The notes: a model not told the origin generated them from the sequence alone. 64,000 nt of DNA from Pontibacter silvestris (GCF_020907275.1 NZ_JAJJWI010000014.1:79373-143372), one strand, 5' to 3'. Shown: positions 33,582-43,994, numbered from the stretch's first letter. Program-made: numbers and translations.

Positions 33582-36458
33582 ATGTTTGGTCTAAAGAAAC
33601 ACCTGTTGATCTGTTTATTGTTACTTGTTAACTGTGCTTTTGCACAGGTAAGAACCGACAGCAACCGGCAACGGCTCTTAATGGATTTTGGCTGGCGTTT
33701 TGCTTTCGGGCATCCTTCCGATACTGAAAAGGATTTTAATAATGGCACAAGTTATTTTTCATATCTGGCTAAAGCCGGATATGGTGACGGAGCTGCGGAT
33801 CCGAACTTCGACGACAGAGCTTGGCGAAAGCTGGATCTCCCGCACGATTGGGCGGTTGAACAGGGCTTTAGCAGCCAGGCAAGTTTCAGCCATGGGTTCA
33901 AAGCTATAGGCCGTAACTTCCCAGATAAAAGCGTGGGCTGGTACCGCAAGTCCTTTGACATTCCCCTTTCAGACTTAGGCCGTAAGCTTTCAGTAGAATT
34001 TGACGGAGTTTTTCGTGATGCTATGGTTTGGGTAAATGGCCATTATGTGGGTACTGAGCCAAGCGGCTACAACAGCTTCCAATATGATATTACCGATTAC
34101 CTTAATTACGGGGGAAATAATGTTATTGCCGTTAGGGTTGATGCCACCATGGAGGAAGGTTGGTTCTATGAAGGTGCGGGCATTTACCGGCACGTGTGGC
34201 TTTCGAAGACAAACCCTTTGCACGTAGCTCCCAACGGTACATTTGTGACCTCCGAGCTTAGCAGCAACACCGCGAAGATAACCGCAAGAGCAAACATTAT
34301 TAATGAGGACAAGGCAGCGAAAGCCTTTTCGCTTGTGCAAACCATTGTAGATGCCAATGGTAAGACAGTAGCCAGCAAAAGAAAGGACAACCTAAAACTG
34401 TCGCCATTCGAAACTCAGGAGATTGAAATGGAGCTTCCTGTTGCCAACGCTAAGCTTTGGGATATTGAGTGTCCCAATCTATATAAGCTAGTGACTACCG
34501 TTCTGGCTAATAACAAGGAGGAGGACCAGTATGAAACCGCCTTTGGCATCAGGACAATCAGGTTTGATGCCAAAGAAGGCTTCTTCCTGAATGGGAAGCA
34601 CGTGAAGTTGAAAGGCACCAACAACCACCAGGACCACGCTGGTGTAGGTACGGCCATGCCCGATGAGCTTCAGTACTGGCGCATCAGAAAATTGAAGGAA
34701 ATGGGCTCCAACGCCTATCGCTGCTCACACCATCCTCCCACTCCTGAATTGCTGGAGGCCTGCGACCGCCTGGGAATGCTGGTGATAGACGAGAACCGCT
34801 TAATGGGCACCTCGGAACAGAGGCTGGAGGACCTTAAAAGAATGATTATTAGGGACAGGAACCATCCCAGCATTATCAGCTGGTCGATAGGCAACGAAGA
34901 GTGGGCCATTGAAAACAGTGTTACCGGCGCCCGAATAGCCAGCACTATGCAGACATATGCCAAAAGCCTGGATACCACGCGGGCCATAAACGCTGGTATC
35001 AGCGGTGGCTTCAAAAGTGGTATTTCCGACGTTATTGAGGTGATGGGGTACAACTACATGGGCAACGGCGACATAGAGGCACACCATAACCAGTTTCCTG
35101 ACCAGCCAGCTATGGGCACAGAAGAGGGCTCTACCTTTGCCACCAGAGGTGTGTATGTAACAGATCCGCAGAAACATTATATAGCAGCTTATGATAAGAA
35201 GCCCCGCCCTTCCTTTTACTCTATAGAAGAAGGCTGGACTTTCTACGCCAACCGCCCCTGGCTGGCAGGTATGTTTATATGGACTGGTTTCGATTACAGG
35301 GGCGAGGCCACTCCGCACACATGGCCATCGGTAACATCTTATTTCGGGATGATGGATTTGTGCGGCTTCCCGAAAGACAATGTATACTACCTTAAGTCCT
35401 GGTGGTCGGACCAGCCGACGCTGCACCTGCTGCCGCACTGGAACTGGCAAGGGCAGGAGGGGAAAGAAATAGATGTATGGGCCTACAGCAACTGCGATGA
35501 GGTGGAGTTGTTCCTGAACAGAAAGAGCCTGGGCAGGCAGCAAATGAAGCCTAACTCACACCTGGAGTGGAAAGTGAAATATGCACCAGGTACGCTGGAA
35601 GCCGTAGGATATAAGAACGGGAAGAAGGCACTTTCTGAAGTGGTGAAAACTACAGGGGAGGCTGCAGCTGTTAAACTGGATGCTCACAAAACCTCACTTC
35701 AGGCAGATGGAGAAGATATTACTGTTATAACAGTTTCTGTTGCCGATAAGCAAAAGCTAAAAGTGCCTACCGCTGGTAATGAAATAACCTTCCAACTCAG
35801 CGGGCCTGGAAAGATCATTGGTGTCGGAAACGGAGATCCTACTTCTTTAGAGAAAGAGAAATTTGTGGAGGAAATACAAACTGTTGGTATAGTTGATCTA
35901 AAGGAGAAGCCACTGCAAGAGATGCATGAGGGCCTCGATGCTATATCTGAGACAGATGCCAGCACGTGGAAGAAAGCCTTTGAAAACAGAGACTATAAAA
36001 ACCTGGCACCAGCATACCTTTACAGCGGTAACTTTGAGCTGCCCGAAGACTTTTCCGGCGCTGAAATTACTTTCTTTTATAAAAGCATCGGTAAAGAGCA
36101 GTCTATCTACATCAACGGTATAGAGATAGGGGAGAACCTGAAAGAAAGTGTAGACGGAAATGCTTTTAAACTTGACCAAGCTATGTTGAAACCAGGGAGG
36201 AATAGGATTGATATAGTGGCGACGCCTATTCCCAAAAAACATGAATGGGATAACGTAAATACTAGCCCTGGGACAGTACAGATAGTCACTCCAGCAGCCC
36301 CTTGGAAAAGGAAGCTGTTTAACGGATTGGCCCAGATTATCATCCAGGCAACGAAAGAGGCCGGGGAAATAACGTTAACAGCAACTGCAAAAGATTTAAA
36401 GCCAGCAGTTCTGAAGCTTAAGTCCTCTGCAACGGCTACAAGGCCTTCCGTTGATTAA
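33582..36458 (+). CDS. Glycoside hydrolase family 2 beta-galactosidase-type enzyme, exported
   Basis: The 958-residue product has a signal peptide (about 1-22), a jelly-roll sugar-binding domain (about 40-220; GWYRKSFDIP, FDGVFRDAMVWVNG), an Ig-like domain (about 225-335), the TIM-barrel (about 340-630) and C-terminal beta-domains (about 640-958) including a DUF4982-like part. The acid/base is E439 in SWSIGNEEW and the nucleophile is E514 or E515 in GTEEGST. Members act on beta-galactosides or other beta-glycosides in the periplasm; which one is not clear. It lies between two acetylesterase genes, which suggests that acetylated glycans are used. Confidence 0.88.
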   Translation: MFGLKKHLLICLLLLVNCAFAQVRTDSNRQRLLMDFGWRFAFGHPSDTEKDFNNGTSYFSYLAKAGYGDGAADPNFDDRAWRKLDLPHDWAVEQGFSSQASFSHGFKAIGRNFPDKSVGWYRKSFDIPLSDLGRKLSVEFDGVFRDAMVWVNGHYVGTEPSGYNSFQYDITDYLNYGGNNVIAVRVDATMEEGWFYEGAGIYRHVWLSKTNPLHVAPNGTFVTSELSSNTAKITARANIINEDKAAKAFSLVQTIVDANGKTVASKRKDNLKLSPFETQEIEMELPVANAKLWDIECPNLYKLVTTVLANNKEEDQYETAFGIRTIRFDAKEGFFLNGKHVKLKGTNNHQDHAGVGTAMPDELQYWRIRKLKEMGSNAYRCSHHPPTPELLEACDRLGMLVIDENRLMGTSEQRLEDLKRMIIRDRNHPSIISWSIGNEEWAIENSVTGARIASTMQTYAKSLDTTRAINAGISGGFKSGISDVIEVMGYNYMGNGDIEAHHNQFPDQPAMGTEEGSTFATRGVYVTDPQKHYIAAYDKKPRPSFYSIEEGWTFYANRPWLAGMFIWTGFDYRGEATPHTWPSVTSYFGMMDLCGFPKDNVYYLKSWWSDQPTLHLLPHWNWQGQEGKEIDVWAYSNCDEVELFLNRKSLGRQQMKPNSHLEWKVKYAPGTLEAVGYKNGKKALSEVVKTTGEAAAVKLDAHKTSLQADGEDITVITVSVADKQKLKVPTAGNEITFQLSGPGKIIGVGNGDPTSLEKEKFVEEIQTVGIVDLKEKPLQEMHEGLDAISETDASTWKKAFENRDYKNLAPAYLYSGNFELPEDFSGAEITFFYKSIGKEQSIYINGIEIGENLKESVDGNAFKLDQAMLKPGRNRIDIVATPIPKKHEWDNVNTSPGTVQIVTPAAPWKRKLFNGLAQIIIQATKEAGEITLTATAKDLKPAVLKLKSSATATRPSVD

Positions 36459-36515
36459 ATATCACAGATTAAAGAGCTAATCTTTGTCGCTTTTGCTGTT
36501 TAATCTGCGATATTT
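36457..36515. terminator. Hairpin after the GH2 gene (17-bp arms, one mismatch)
   Basis: aaatatcacagattaaa (36457-36473) and tttaatctgcgatattt (36499-36515) pair over 17 bp with one mismatch and a 25-base loop. The arms are AT-rich. It begins at the stop codon of the GH2 gene and may act as a terminator or an mRNA end structure. Confidence 0.5.
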
Positions 36516-36652
36516 CAGCTGCCCATGCACGTGAATGTAATAACCCACTTTGGTCTAAAGTGGAAGTAGGGTAAGCAATGTTAAGCAGGGATACTGTATT
36601 ATATGAAGACATGTATCTAATATGTGCTGCTCTATTATCTATAATTGATAAA

Positions 36653-38638
36653 ATGAAAAACATAAAGTTAAAAACAAGGCGATACTTATACCGTCTCTCA
36701 TTCATTAGAATAGCTCTTATGCTTATTCTAGTTGCTTCCCATTCTATGGTTTATGGGCAAGTGAATTTACCAAAGGTATTTAGTGATAGTATGGTGCTAC
36801 AAAGAGGGGTAGACATTCCTGTTTGGGGAACCTCTAACCCTGGAAATCAGGTTACAGTGGAGCTAGAAGGGAACCGTGTGAAAACAGTTGCCGGCCAGGA
36901 CGGAAAGTGGATACTGCATATGCCATCCATGCAGGCGGGAGGCCCCTACGCCATGCGGGTATATGAGGGAAGCCAGCCTCAGCTGGTTAACGAGTTCAAG
37001 AATGTGCTTATAGGTGATGTATGGCTGGCATCAGGCCAGTCGAACATGGAGTGGCAGGTAGAGCAGGCAATGAACGCGGAAAAGGAAATAAAGAACGCTC
37101 ATTATCCAGACATCCGTTATTTCAATGTACCCCATGATAAAAATATTCATGCCCAAAGTGATGTCCTTGGCGGTTCCTGGGAGGTTATAGACTCGGCCAG
37201 TGTGAAAACAGCCTCGGCAGTGGCCTATTTTTTTGCAAGGCAACTGCACATTGAGTTGGATGTGCCGATTGGAATACTCCAAGCCACCTGGGGCGGCACA
37301 CCTGTTGAGGCATGGACCAGCCGTGAGCAGCTACTTTCATCATCCATCACGCATGATAGAATCCTTCGGAACGATTTAATTACTGCGAATCATTTTGTAA
37401 AGGATAGCTTAAATCTGGTGCGCTTCTGGGAGATTGTCTACAACTCGCAGAACAAGACAGATAAAATCATTCCGAAGAGAGGGTTTGACGATTCGAAATG
37501 GGCTGAGCTTACCATGCCCGTTACCCTAAAAGACATGGATATGCCGTCCTACCAGGGCTTGGTGTGGATGCGGAAAGCTGTAAGTATACCATCTAGTATG
37601 GGAGGTAAGGAATTGAGCATCGACCTCGGCCATCCAGAGATGAACTATACCTTATACTTCAACGGCAAGGAGATTGCTAAAAACGTATGGAACGCTGAGC
37701 CGATACATCATTACAGTATACCTGCCAAATTAGTGAAAAAAGGGAAGAATGTTATCGCCGTTCGTATAGCTTTTCTGTGGGGCGGTGGTGGCTTCAATCC
37801 ACCTGCCGAGGAGATGTACATAACCGATGGCAACTCTAGGGTGAGCCTGGCCGGCTCGTGGAAATACCAGAAAGATCTGGAACCGGCTATCCCAATGATA
37901 AACAATTACCACAGATACCCTACCTATCTTTACAACGCCATGATTAACCCGATTGTGCCCTATGGGATCAAGGGGTTCATCTGGTATCAGGGCGAGGATA
38001 ATGTAGCTGCCGCCCACGACTACCGCGCTTTGTTCCCTATGCTAATTAGTGACTGGAGAATCAGGTGGAGACAGGGCTATCTGCCTTTTTTGTACGTACA
38101 GCTTGCCAACTATATGGAATCGAAGTCTGAACCTTCCGAAAGCGATTGGGCGGTGCTCCGCGAGGCTCAGACGATGACACTTGCTCAGCCAAACACCGGA
38201 ATGGCCAGTATTATTGACATTGGGGAAGCAGATAATATTCATCCGAAAAACAAGCAGGAGGTAGGCAGAAGACTTGCCTTGCTGGCTGAGAAACTGGTTT
38301 ACGATAAGTCTGTGCAGGCATATGGCCCTTTATTCCAAAGCTATGAGATAGAAGGAAATAAGATAAAAATTAAATTCTCTGAGACGGGCTCGGGGCTGGC
38401 CGTAAGAGGCAGTGGCCAGCTGAAAGGCTTTGCTGTTGCTGGCAAGGACCAACGGTTCTATTGGGCAGATGCTGTGATTAACGGAAATAGCGTGGTGATT
38501 AGCTCCGGGAAAGTAAAGAACCCTGTTGCGGTGCGGTATGCCTGGGCTGATAACCCTAACTCAAATCTGATTAACAAGGAAGGGCTGCCAGCTGTTCCTT
38601 TCCGAACGGATAGTTGGGACACAGCCGGGAAAGAATAA
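36653..38638 (+). CDS. Second sialate O-acetylesterase-type carbohydrate esterase
   Basis: This 661-residue paralogue of the gene at 30500 has a signal peptide (about 10-36, ending VYGQ) and then the same domain order. The catalytic block ASGQSNM has S130, and the late block DNIHP has D527 and H530 (here one residue differs: DNIHP against NDIHP in the first copy). I chose the ATG at 36653 because the signal peptide begins there. The two copies are too different to be a recent duplication, so distinct acetyl substrates are likely. Confidence 0.87.
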   Translation: MKNIKLKTRRYLYRLSFIRIALMLILVASHSMVYGQVNLPKVFSDSMVLQRGVDIPVWGTSNPGNQVTVELEGNRVKTVAGQDGKWILHMPSMQAGGPYAMRVYEGSQPQLVNEFKNVLIGDVWLASGQSNMEWQVEQAMNAEKEIKNAHYPDIRYFNVPHDKNIHAQSDVLGGSWEVIDSASVKTASAVAYFFARQLHIELDVPIGILQATWGGTPVEAWTSREQLLSSSITHDRILRNDLITANHFVKDSLNLVRFWEIVYNSQNKTDKIIPKRGFDDSKWAELTMPVTLKDMDMPSYQGLVWMRKAVSIPSSMGGKELSIDLGHPEMNYTLYFNGKEIAKNVWNAEPIHHYSIPAKLVKKGKNVIAVRIAFLWGGGGFNPPAEEMYITDGNSRVSLAGSWKYQKDLEPAIPMINNYHRYPTYLYNAMINPIVPYGIKGFIWYQGEDNVAAAHDYRALFPMLISDWRIRWRQGYLPFLYVQLANYMESKSEPSESDWAVLREAQTMTLAQPNTGMASIIDIGEADNIHPKNKQEVGRRLALLAEKLVYDKSVQAYGPLFQSYEIEGNKIKIKFSETGSGLAVRGSGQLKGFAVAGKDQRFYWADAVINGNSVVISSGKVKNPVAVRYAWADNPNSNLINKEGLPAVPFRTDSWDTAGKE

Positions 38639-38823
38639 AATCTCTGGTTTTGGTCATAAGCACCCACCGATCTGATAAGCTGTGAATACGTATCAGGAGA
38701 TCAGCAGTAAGCTGAACAGGCCTTAAGTTTAAAAACGAAGGTGAATACGACCTGGCTAAACTGGTTTAAATGTAATATAACCTTATTAAAGGGCTTCTAA
38801 GGATTCATTACCTTTCTACAATC

Positions 38824-40029
38824 ATGAACTATTCAGTACTATTACAAGATGCGGAATCCTTTATAAAATCCTATATAAAGGCTCACTCTAATCCTTTGTT
38901 GGTTTATCATAACTTGGAACATACTGAGCAGGTAGTAGCTATCGCTGGTAAAATAGCCAACTACTACCAGTTAGCTGATGATGAACGTTTCTCGCTGATA
39001 ACAGCAGCCTGGTTTCATGATATAGGTTATATGGATGATTTTCAAAATCACGAACAGGCAGGGGCGCAGCGAGCTGCCGCTTATTTAGCGGATAAAGGTT
39101 TGGATGAAAAAGCTATAGAGGCTATACAAAACTGTATACTTGCAACAGCACTGTGGCGGGAGCCAACGAACATGGTGGAGCAAATAATAAAAGACGCAGA
39201 TTTGTTTCACTTCGGGACAGATGATTTTAAGAAGCGAAGCCGGCTGCTTCGGGAAGAGGTGGAAGCGCTGAATCATATAAGCATTAGTAAAGAAGAGTGG
39301 CGTGAATCTACCATCGCTTTGCTGGAAGCCCACCACTATTACACAGGCTATTGCCAAGAACTGCTTAATGAAAAGAAGCTGCAAAACCTGAACGAGCTTC
39401 GGATGAAGGCGGCACCAAGGGTTGCGGACCCGATACAGGACCTCCTCCAAAAAAAAGAGATAGAGAAAGGAAAGGGTAAAGGGAAAAAAGCAAAGAAAGA
39501 AAGGCCCGATAGAGGCGTTGAAACAATGTTTCGGGTCACCTCCAACAACAGTCAACGCTTGAGTGATCAGGCAGATACCAAAGCCAATATATTAATAACG
39601 GTAAATTCCATTATTGTATCTGTGCTGCTTAGTACAGTAGTTAGGGAGATAGAGCAAAATGAATACCTGACAATTCCCTCTATTATGCTGTTGATAGTTT
39701 GCCTCACGACCATCGTGTTTTCAATTCTTGCCACCAGACCGCACGTGCCACAAGGTACTTTTTCTCAGCGTGAGGTAGACGAGAAAAAGGTAAACCTTTT
39801 ATTTTTTGGCAACTTTTACCGTATGCCCTTCGATAAATATGCTCAAGGTATGTCGCAGATGATGGATGACAGAGATTTTCTCTACCTCGGCCTGATGCGG
39901 GATGTCTTTAGCCAAGGAGTGGTATTAGGAAAAAAGTACCGCATGCTTAAAATAGCCTACAATGTGTTTATGTTTGGGTTGATTCTATCAGTTGTAGCCT
40001 TCTTTGTTGCCTCTAAATATTATGCTTAG
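38824..40029 (+). CDS. HD-domain protein fused to a Pycsar-effector-like membrane domain
   Basis: The 401-residue product joins two parts. Residues 1 to about 200 form an HD phosphohydrolase: HNLEHTEQV, AAWFHDIGY (the HD pair) and KDADLFHFG give the usual metal ligands. A Lys-rich linker (about 208-230) leads to a C-terminal domain (about 235-401) starting FRVTSNNSQRLSDQADTKAN, with two hydrophobic helix pairs, as in PF18967/DUF5706 Pycsar effector proteins. In Pycsar defence the effector opens or damages the membrane when a cyclic pyrimidine nucleotide is made. No nucleotidyl cyclase is seen within 10 kb, so this is an orphan. The HD part may degrade the signal and so limit the effector; that is inference. 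Confidence 0.85.
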   Translation: MNYSVLLQDAESFIKSYIKAHSNPLLVYHNLEHTEQVVAIAGKIANYYQLADDERFSLITAAWFHDIGYMDDFQNHEQAGAQRAAAYLADKGLDEKAIEAIQNCILATALWREPTNMVEQIIKDADLFHFGTDDFKKRSRLLREEVEALNHISISKEEWRESTIALLEAHHYYTGYCQELLNEKKLQNLNELRMKAAPRVADPIQDLLQKKEIEKGKGKGKKAKKERPDRGVETMFRVTSNNSQRLSDQADTKANILITVNSIIVSVLLSTVVREIEQNEYLTIPSIMLLIVCLTTIVFSILATRPHVPQGTFSQREVDEKKVNLLFFGNFYRMPFDKYAQGMSQMMDDRDFLYLGLMRDVFSQGVVLGKKYRMLKIAYNVFMFGLILSVVAFFVASKYYA

Positions 40030-40538
40030 CCATATATTAACCTAAACACCTAACAAGGTTAATTTTTTTTGAAAGGTGCTGCGTTGGTTAGTCCTGGAAT
40101 TGCAGGAAAACTGAAGACATTACCTGTTGCTAAACCCCTCGTCTCCTGAAATTAAGCTACTGCTGAACTATTACCTGAAAAGGAGATTTTAGAAATGGTG
40201 AATCTATAGCTAAAGGACGATATACAGGCAGTTCAGGTAGACCGAGCTTGACATAATATCAAAAAAAGAAGGAAGAAGCGAAAGTACATTCGCAACTGGC
40301 TAATGATAAATGGTATTGTAGAAAAGGCTGTATAGAACCAAATAAAACACTTAGACACACAGTAAAGTTGCTTGAGTAGTGTCAGGAAACGTACTTTGTC
40401 TGGTGGAACAGAAGTCAAGTATAGTGGCTTAGACTAGGCATTAATACTAGCCTATTCTGTAGCAGCATGCTTTCCCGATAACAAGTGAAGATTGGTTGTT
40501 TTATCTTATAGATTTAAAACCTGATGCAAAAGAGACTC
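40030..40538. other. Intergenic gap, unassigned
   Basis: Short frames on both strands show scattered protein-like bits but no motif I can name. It may hold a decayed gene. Confidence 0.3.
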
Positions 40539-42845
40539 ATGCCTATAGAGGGGGGATATTTATCAAATTCTCCTTTTCAGATAAAACTTTGTTTTGAACA
40601 GATAATCTCTAAGCTTGAACAGGCAGCAGCAGAGCCTGAGAATCAGGTGTCGGAAAAGGAACTTGCCTTGTTGCGTGATGTTTCACCGTTTCCAGAACTT
40701 AGGTATGGTTTGGAGGACTTTTCACAGATTGAGCAACATGCTGATTTAATTAACGGGTTACTGGCTGATTATTTCCCCTCAGAACTTTCGCGGAATGAGA
40801 TTAAGGCAGTCTCCATTCCTTATACTAATATAATTTTTAACAGAACGGAACGCTTCAGTAACATTTTTGAGGCGGCAGGCCCAGACTTTCAGTTTAACAT
40901 CAGGGATTTTGATGAACATCAGTTCTACGTGATGAGTTGCTGCCTGATTCTGAACCAATACTACGGTACACAGCTTGACTTCACAAAGCCCCTTTTTTAC
41001 GACATACCTACCGCTGATGGTATCACCAAGCATTATCGCATACTTTACAATGCAGATTTTCTGGAGATACTGCCCACTGAAAAAAGCATTGCACTGACAC
41101 AGGAGGACATTAACCTGTTGATGAACAGTTATGGGAATCTGGAGTTGTGGAAAGAGAAGTTTCCCAGGGAAAGCTGGATACTACAAGGATTTGCGCTCAT
41201 GTCTCTATACGATGCAACGGTTGAAAACGCCGTTTCTATCTTGAAAGAGAAGCTCCTACAGGTTAAAACTTCAGGCCTGCAGCAAAGCATGGAAACTATC
41301 TTCCGTTCTATTTACCGCAATGCCGGGATACGGGTTGGCTATACAGCCTATAACGAAGAAGAAAGCAGCTTCAGTAATGATGTGTACGGACGGCAAATGC
41401 AAAGCTTTATACTGCCAAATGATGGGGTGGCAGATGTAAGGGAGGCACTGTGTGTTGGTTCGTACCATCTTATAGTAGAGGAGAAAACATATTTTGCCGT
41501 TTCTGATACGGCTGAGTTTCTCAAGCAGAACCCTTTAAGTCAGCTAGGGAAGCGTTTTCTGGCTCAGGGCATCCAAAGCTTTATCTTGGCTCCAGTTGTC
41601 AGGAATCAACAACTGCTTGGGGTTCTGGAGGTTGTCTCTACAAGGCCGAGAGAGCTCAATAGTATCAACGCCAACAAGCTGGAGGTGGTAATGCCCTACT
41701 TGACAGACACGATCGAGCGTCGTGTAGCTGAGCTGCAGGACCAGGTACAGGCGGTAATCTATGATAGATATACCGCTATTCACCCCAGTGTTCACTGGAT
41801 GTTTCGGGCAGAGGCGCAAAAGCTTATCTCTAACCGTTTGTTGGGGAGAGATTACACGCCGCAAGAGATCGTGCTGCCTGAGGTGTATCCCTTATACGGG
41901 CAGGTGGATATTAAAGGATCGTCTGAGATACGGAGCCAGTGTGTTCAACAAGACCTGCAGAACCAGTTAAAGGCACTTCAGTCTCTTATAGAAGGGTTAG
42001 TGGAATACGATATATATGGAGCATTTCTGGAAGAGATGCCACAGTTAAAGGGGCTTCTGGAGGAACTTTCCCTTCCCTTTAAATCGGGTACGGAGCAGCT
42101 GATTAACGAATACCTTAACACACATATCCATCCACGGTTAAAGCAGATTTCAAAGCAGAGTAATCTTACTGCCATCCAGAACTATTTCAGCCAAACCGAG
42201 AAAGAGCAGGGGGAGTTCCACTTCTATCGGAGAAGGTACCAATCTACCATTTCTTTGATAAATCAAAAACTATCAGAAATCATAGATGCCAGGCAATCCG
42301 AGGCACAGGCCATATTTCCGCATTACTACGAGCGCTTCAAGACGGATGGAGTGGAGCATGACCTGTACGTTGGCTCCTCCGTGTCACCTAAGCAGAGATT
42401 CAGCAGCAGAATGTTGCAAAGGCTGCGTCTGTGGCAGCTCCAGGTGCTCTGTGAGATGGAAGTCGCTCATCATCATGCAAAGCCGGAGCTTCCGTATCCT
42501 TTGGAAGTGACTACGCTGGTAATGGTATACTCTACACCGATCACCTTGCGCTTTCGAATGGATGAAAGGCGTTTTGATGTTGACGGCAGCTACAGTGCCC
42601 AGTTTGAGATTGTGAAGAAACGGGTGGATAAGGCTCATGTTAAAGGAAAGACTAAACGCATCACTGAGGTGGGAAAGCTGACGGTTGTGTATTCAAGTGA
42701 AGCAGAGGGAGAGGAGTACCTGGGCTTGATAAACCAGTTGCAGAAGAAAGGTACACTTGGAAAGGAGATCAAGCAGTTTGAGGTGGAGGAGTTACCAGGT
42801 GCAATTGGACTCAAAGCCTTTCAGATTGACATAAGCCATGCTTAA
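40539..42845 (+). CDS. Large GAF-domain-like protein of unknown function
   Basis: This 768-residue soluble protein has no signal peptide or membrane segment. A central region (about 315-400; FAVSDTAEFLKQNP ... QGIQSFILAPVVRNQQLLGV) has the beta pattern of a GAF domain, often used to bind small molecules. The C-terminal 250 residues are helical and charged, without a kinase, cyclase or phosphodiesterase motif. Proteins of this length with a GAF-like centre are known as uncharacterised Bacteroidota proteins. I prefer the second ATG (40539, MPIEGGYLSNSPF) over 40524. It lies about 500 bp after the HD/Pycsar-like gene, same direction. Confidence 0.65.
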   Translation: MPIEGGYLSNSPFQIKLCFEQIISKLEQAAAEPENQVSEKELALLRDVSPFPELRYGLEDFSQIEQHADLINGLLADYFPSELSRNEIKAVSIPYTNIIFNRTERFSNIFEAAGPDFQFNIRDFDEHQFYVMSCCLILNQYYGTQLDFTKPLFYDIPTADGITKHYRILYNADFLEILPTEKSIALTQEDINLLMNSYGNLELWKEKFPRESWILQGFALMSLYDATVENAVSILKEKLLQVKTSGLQQSMETIFRSIYRNAGIRVGYTAYNEEESSFSNDVYGRQMQSFILPNDGVADVREALCVGSYHLIVEEKTYFAVSDTAEFLKQNPLSQLGKRFLAQGIQSFILAPVVRNQQLLGVLEVVSTRPRELNSINANKLEVVMPYLTDTIERRVAELQDQVQAVIYDRYTAIHPSVHWMFRAEAQKLISNRLLGRDYTPQEIVLPEVYPLYGQVDIKGSSEIRSQCVQQDLQNQLKALQSLIEGLVEYDIYGAFLEEMPQLKGLLEELSLPFKSGTEQLINEYLNTHIHPRLKQISKQSNLTAIQNYFSQTEKEQGEFHFYRRRYQSTISLINQKLSEIIDARQSEAQAIFPHYYERFKTDGVEHDLYVGSSVSPKQRFSSRMLQRLRLWQLQVLCEMEVAHHHAKPELPYPLEVTTLVMVYSTPITLRFRMDERRFDVDGSYSAQFEIVKKRVDKAHVKGKTKRITEVGKLTVVYSSEAEGEEYLGLINQLQKKGTLGKEIKQFEVEELPGAIGLKAFQIDISHA

Positions 42846-43328
42846 TTGAGCATAGTTACTATTTGGGTAAACAATTACTTTTATAACTAGAGGAAGTGTT
42901 AGCGACAGATAACAAAAGTTAGCTTGCTATAATCTCTATTGAGTTTGCTTTCAGCAGCAAATTGCAGTGGTTAGAGATTGTCTCCTCTACTGATAATTTA
43001 CAGAAGCTTACAAACGAGATATTTAGATAGTAAGGTAAAAGGGGATTCTGATGATGTAGCTAAGATCTCAAAAGAAGGGAAGCATTATGCTTATTATCCT
43101 GATCAGCTACTGTCTCAAATAACAGTGTTGCGGATGACAGCAATGACTGGAGATAATACCTTTTCCTGATCCTGTTTTTGAATTATTCTTTAAAATCTTT
43201 GCAAAGACAAAAAGCTATATTTATAATTGCAACGATATTGCATATATTAGTTGTCACAGAGATTGCTCCTCAGCTTGTTTATGTAAAAAAATCAAAAAAT
43301 ATAATAAAGCCTATTCATATAGTATTAG
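42846..43328. other. Intergenic gap before the small His-rich gene
   Basis: No gene is supported; the short frames here are AT-rich and without motifs. The promoter of the cluster beginning at 43329 should be here. Confidence 0.3.
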
Positions 43329-43643
43329 ATGGGGCACTATCATTCATATATCGCATGCTTTTTCCTGGTGCTCTTTTGCAGAGTGATGGCACCGGAGGCT
43401 GCGATAATGGCCCTGCATGAGCATAAGCATACGGAAGATAAGCCAACATCAGAAGTTGTGGTCAGTGTAGCCCATCTCCATTGCGATGTGGATGATCTCT
43501 ATAATGAAAACTTCGTACCTCCTTATTTCTTATTTGAACTTGCTTTAGTACCAAAAACAGGTTATTACATAGAACCTTACAGCTATGTCTGGAAGTTTAC
43601 TTTCCCCAACAACATCTATCTCCGTGGGCCTCCTGTAGCCTGA
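43329..43643 (+). CDS. Small exported His-rich protein, start of receptor cluster
   Basis: The 104-residue product has an N-terminal hydrophobic signal (about 5-22), a His/Asp-rich stretch (ALHEHKHTEDKP and VAHLHCDVDD, about 28-56) and the ending YLRGPPVA. Small exported proteins of this layout, with the LRGPP-like end, are frequent near TonB receptor and metal genes in Bacteroidota. The His/Cys content suggests metal binding, but nothing is proven. The aspartoacylase gene follows after about 350 bp. Confidence 0.6.
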   Translation: MGHYHSYIACFFLVLFCRVMAPEAAIMALHEHKHTEDKPTSEVVVSVAHLHCDVDDLYNENFVPPYFLFELALVPKTGYYIEPYSYVWKFTFPNNIYLRGPPVA

Positions 43644-43994
43644 ATTTTCCTTTCTGAATGTTTAAAAGTTAAGTGCAGTATCACTGTTACTACAGATGCA
43701 TTTTATCTGTAAACAAGCGAGGCACATCCTGTAGCTGCTCAATGGGAGTTCTTCTATGCTTTGTGCATGGCTTGATGTGCTGGTATTTTTCTTAGAGGAG
43801 AAGCATATAGCTAATTCTACTGCCTTACTTTTATTCATGTGGATCCTACAGCAGGCTTTGATCAAGTATAGGCCATGGTTGACTCTATACTTAACCTACT
43901 GTAAAATGTACTAGAAGCTGCTACTATATGATTTAGTAGTGCCGCCTATTCCTTTCCTATCTATCATACCATACTATCACTTTCAGATACTACG
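43644..43994. other. Intergenic gap
   Basis: Nothing coding is supported. The stretch is AT-rich and likely contains a promoter for the aspartoacylase gene. Confidence 0.3.

Noticed and set aside
34800..35543. 247-codon minus-strand frame in the GH2 gene
   Set aside because: The GH2 catalytic motifs are on the plus strand here, so this frame is a shadow.
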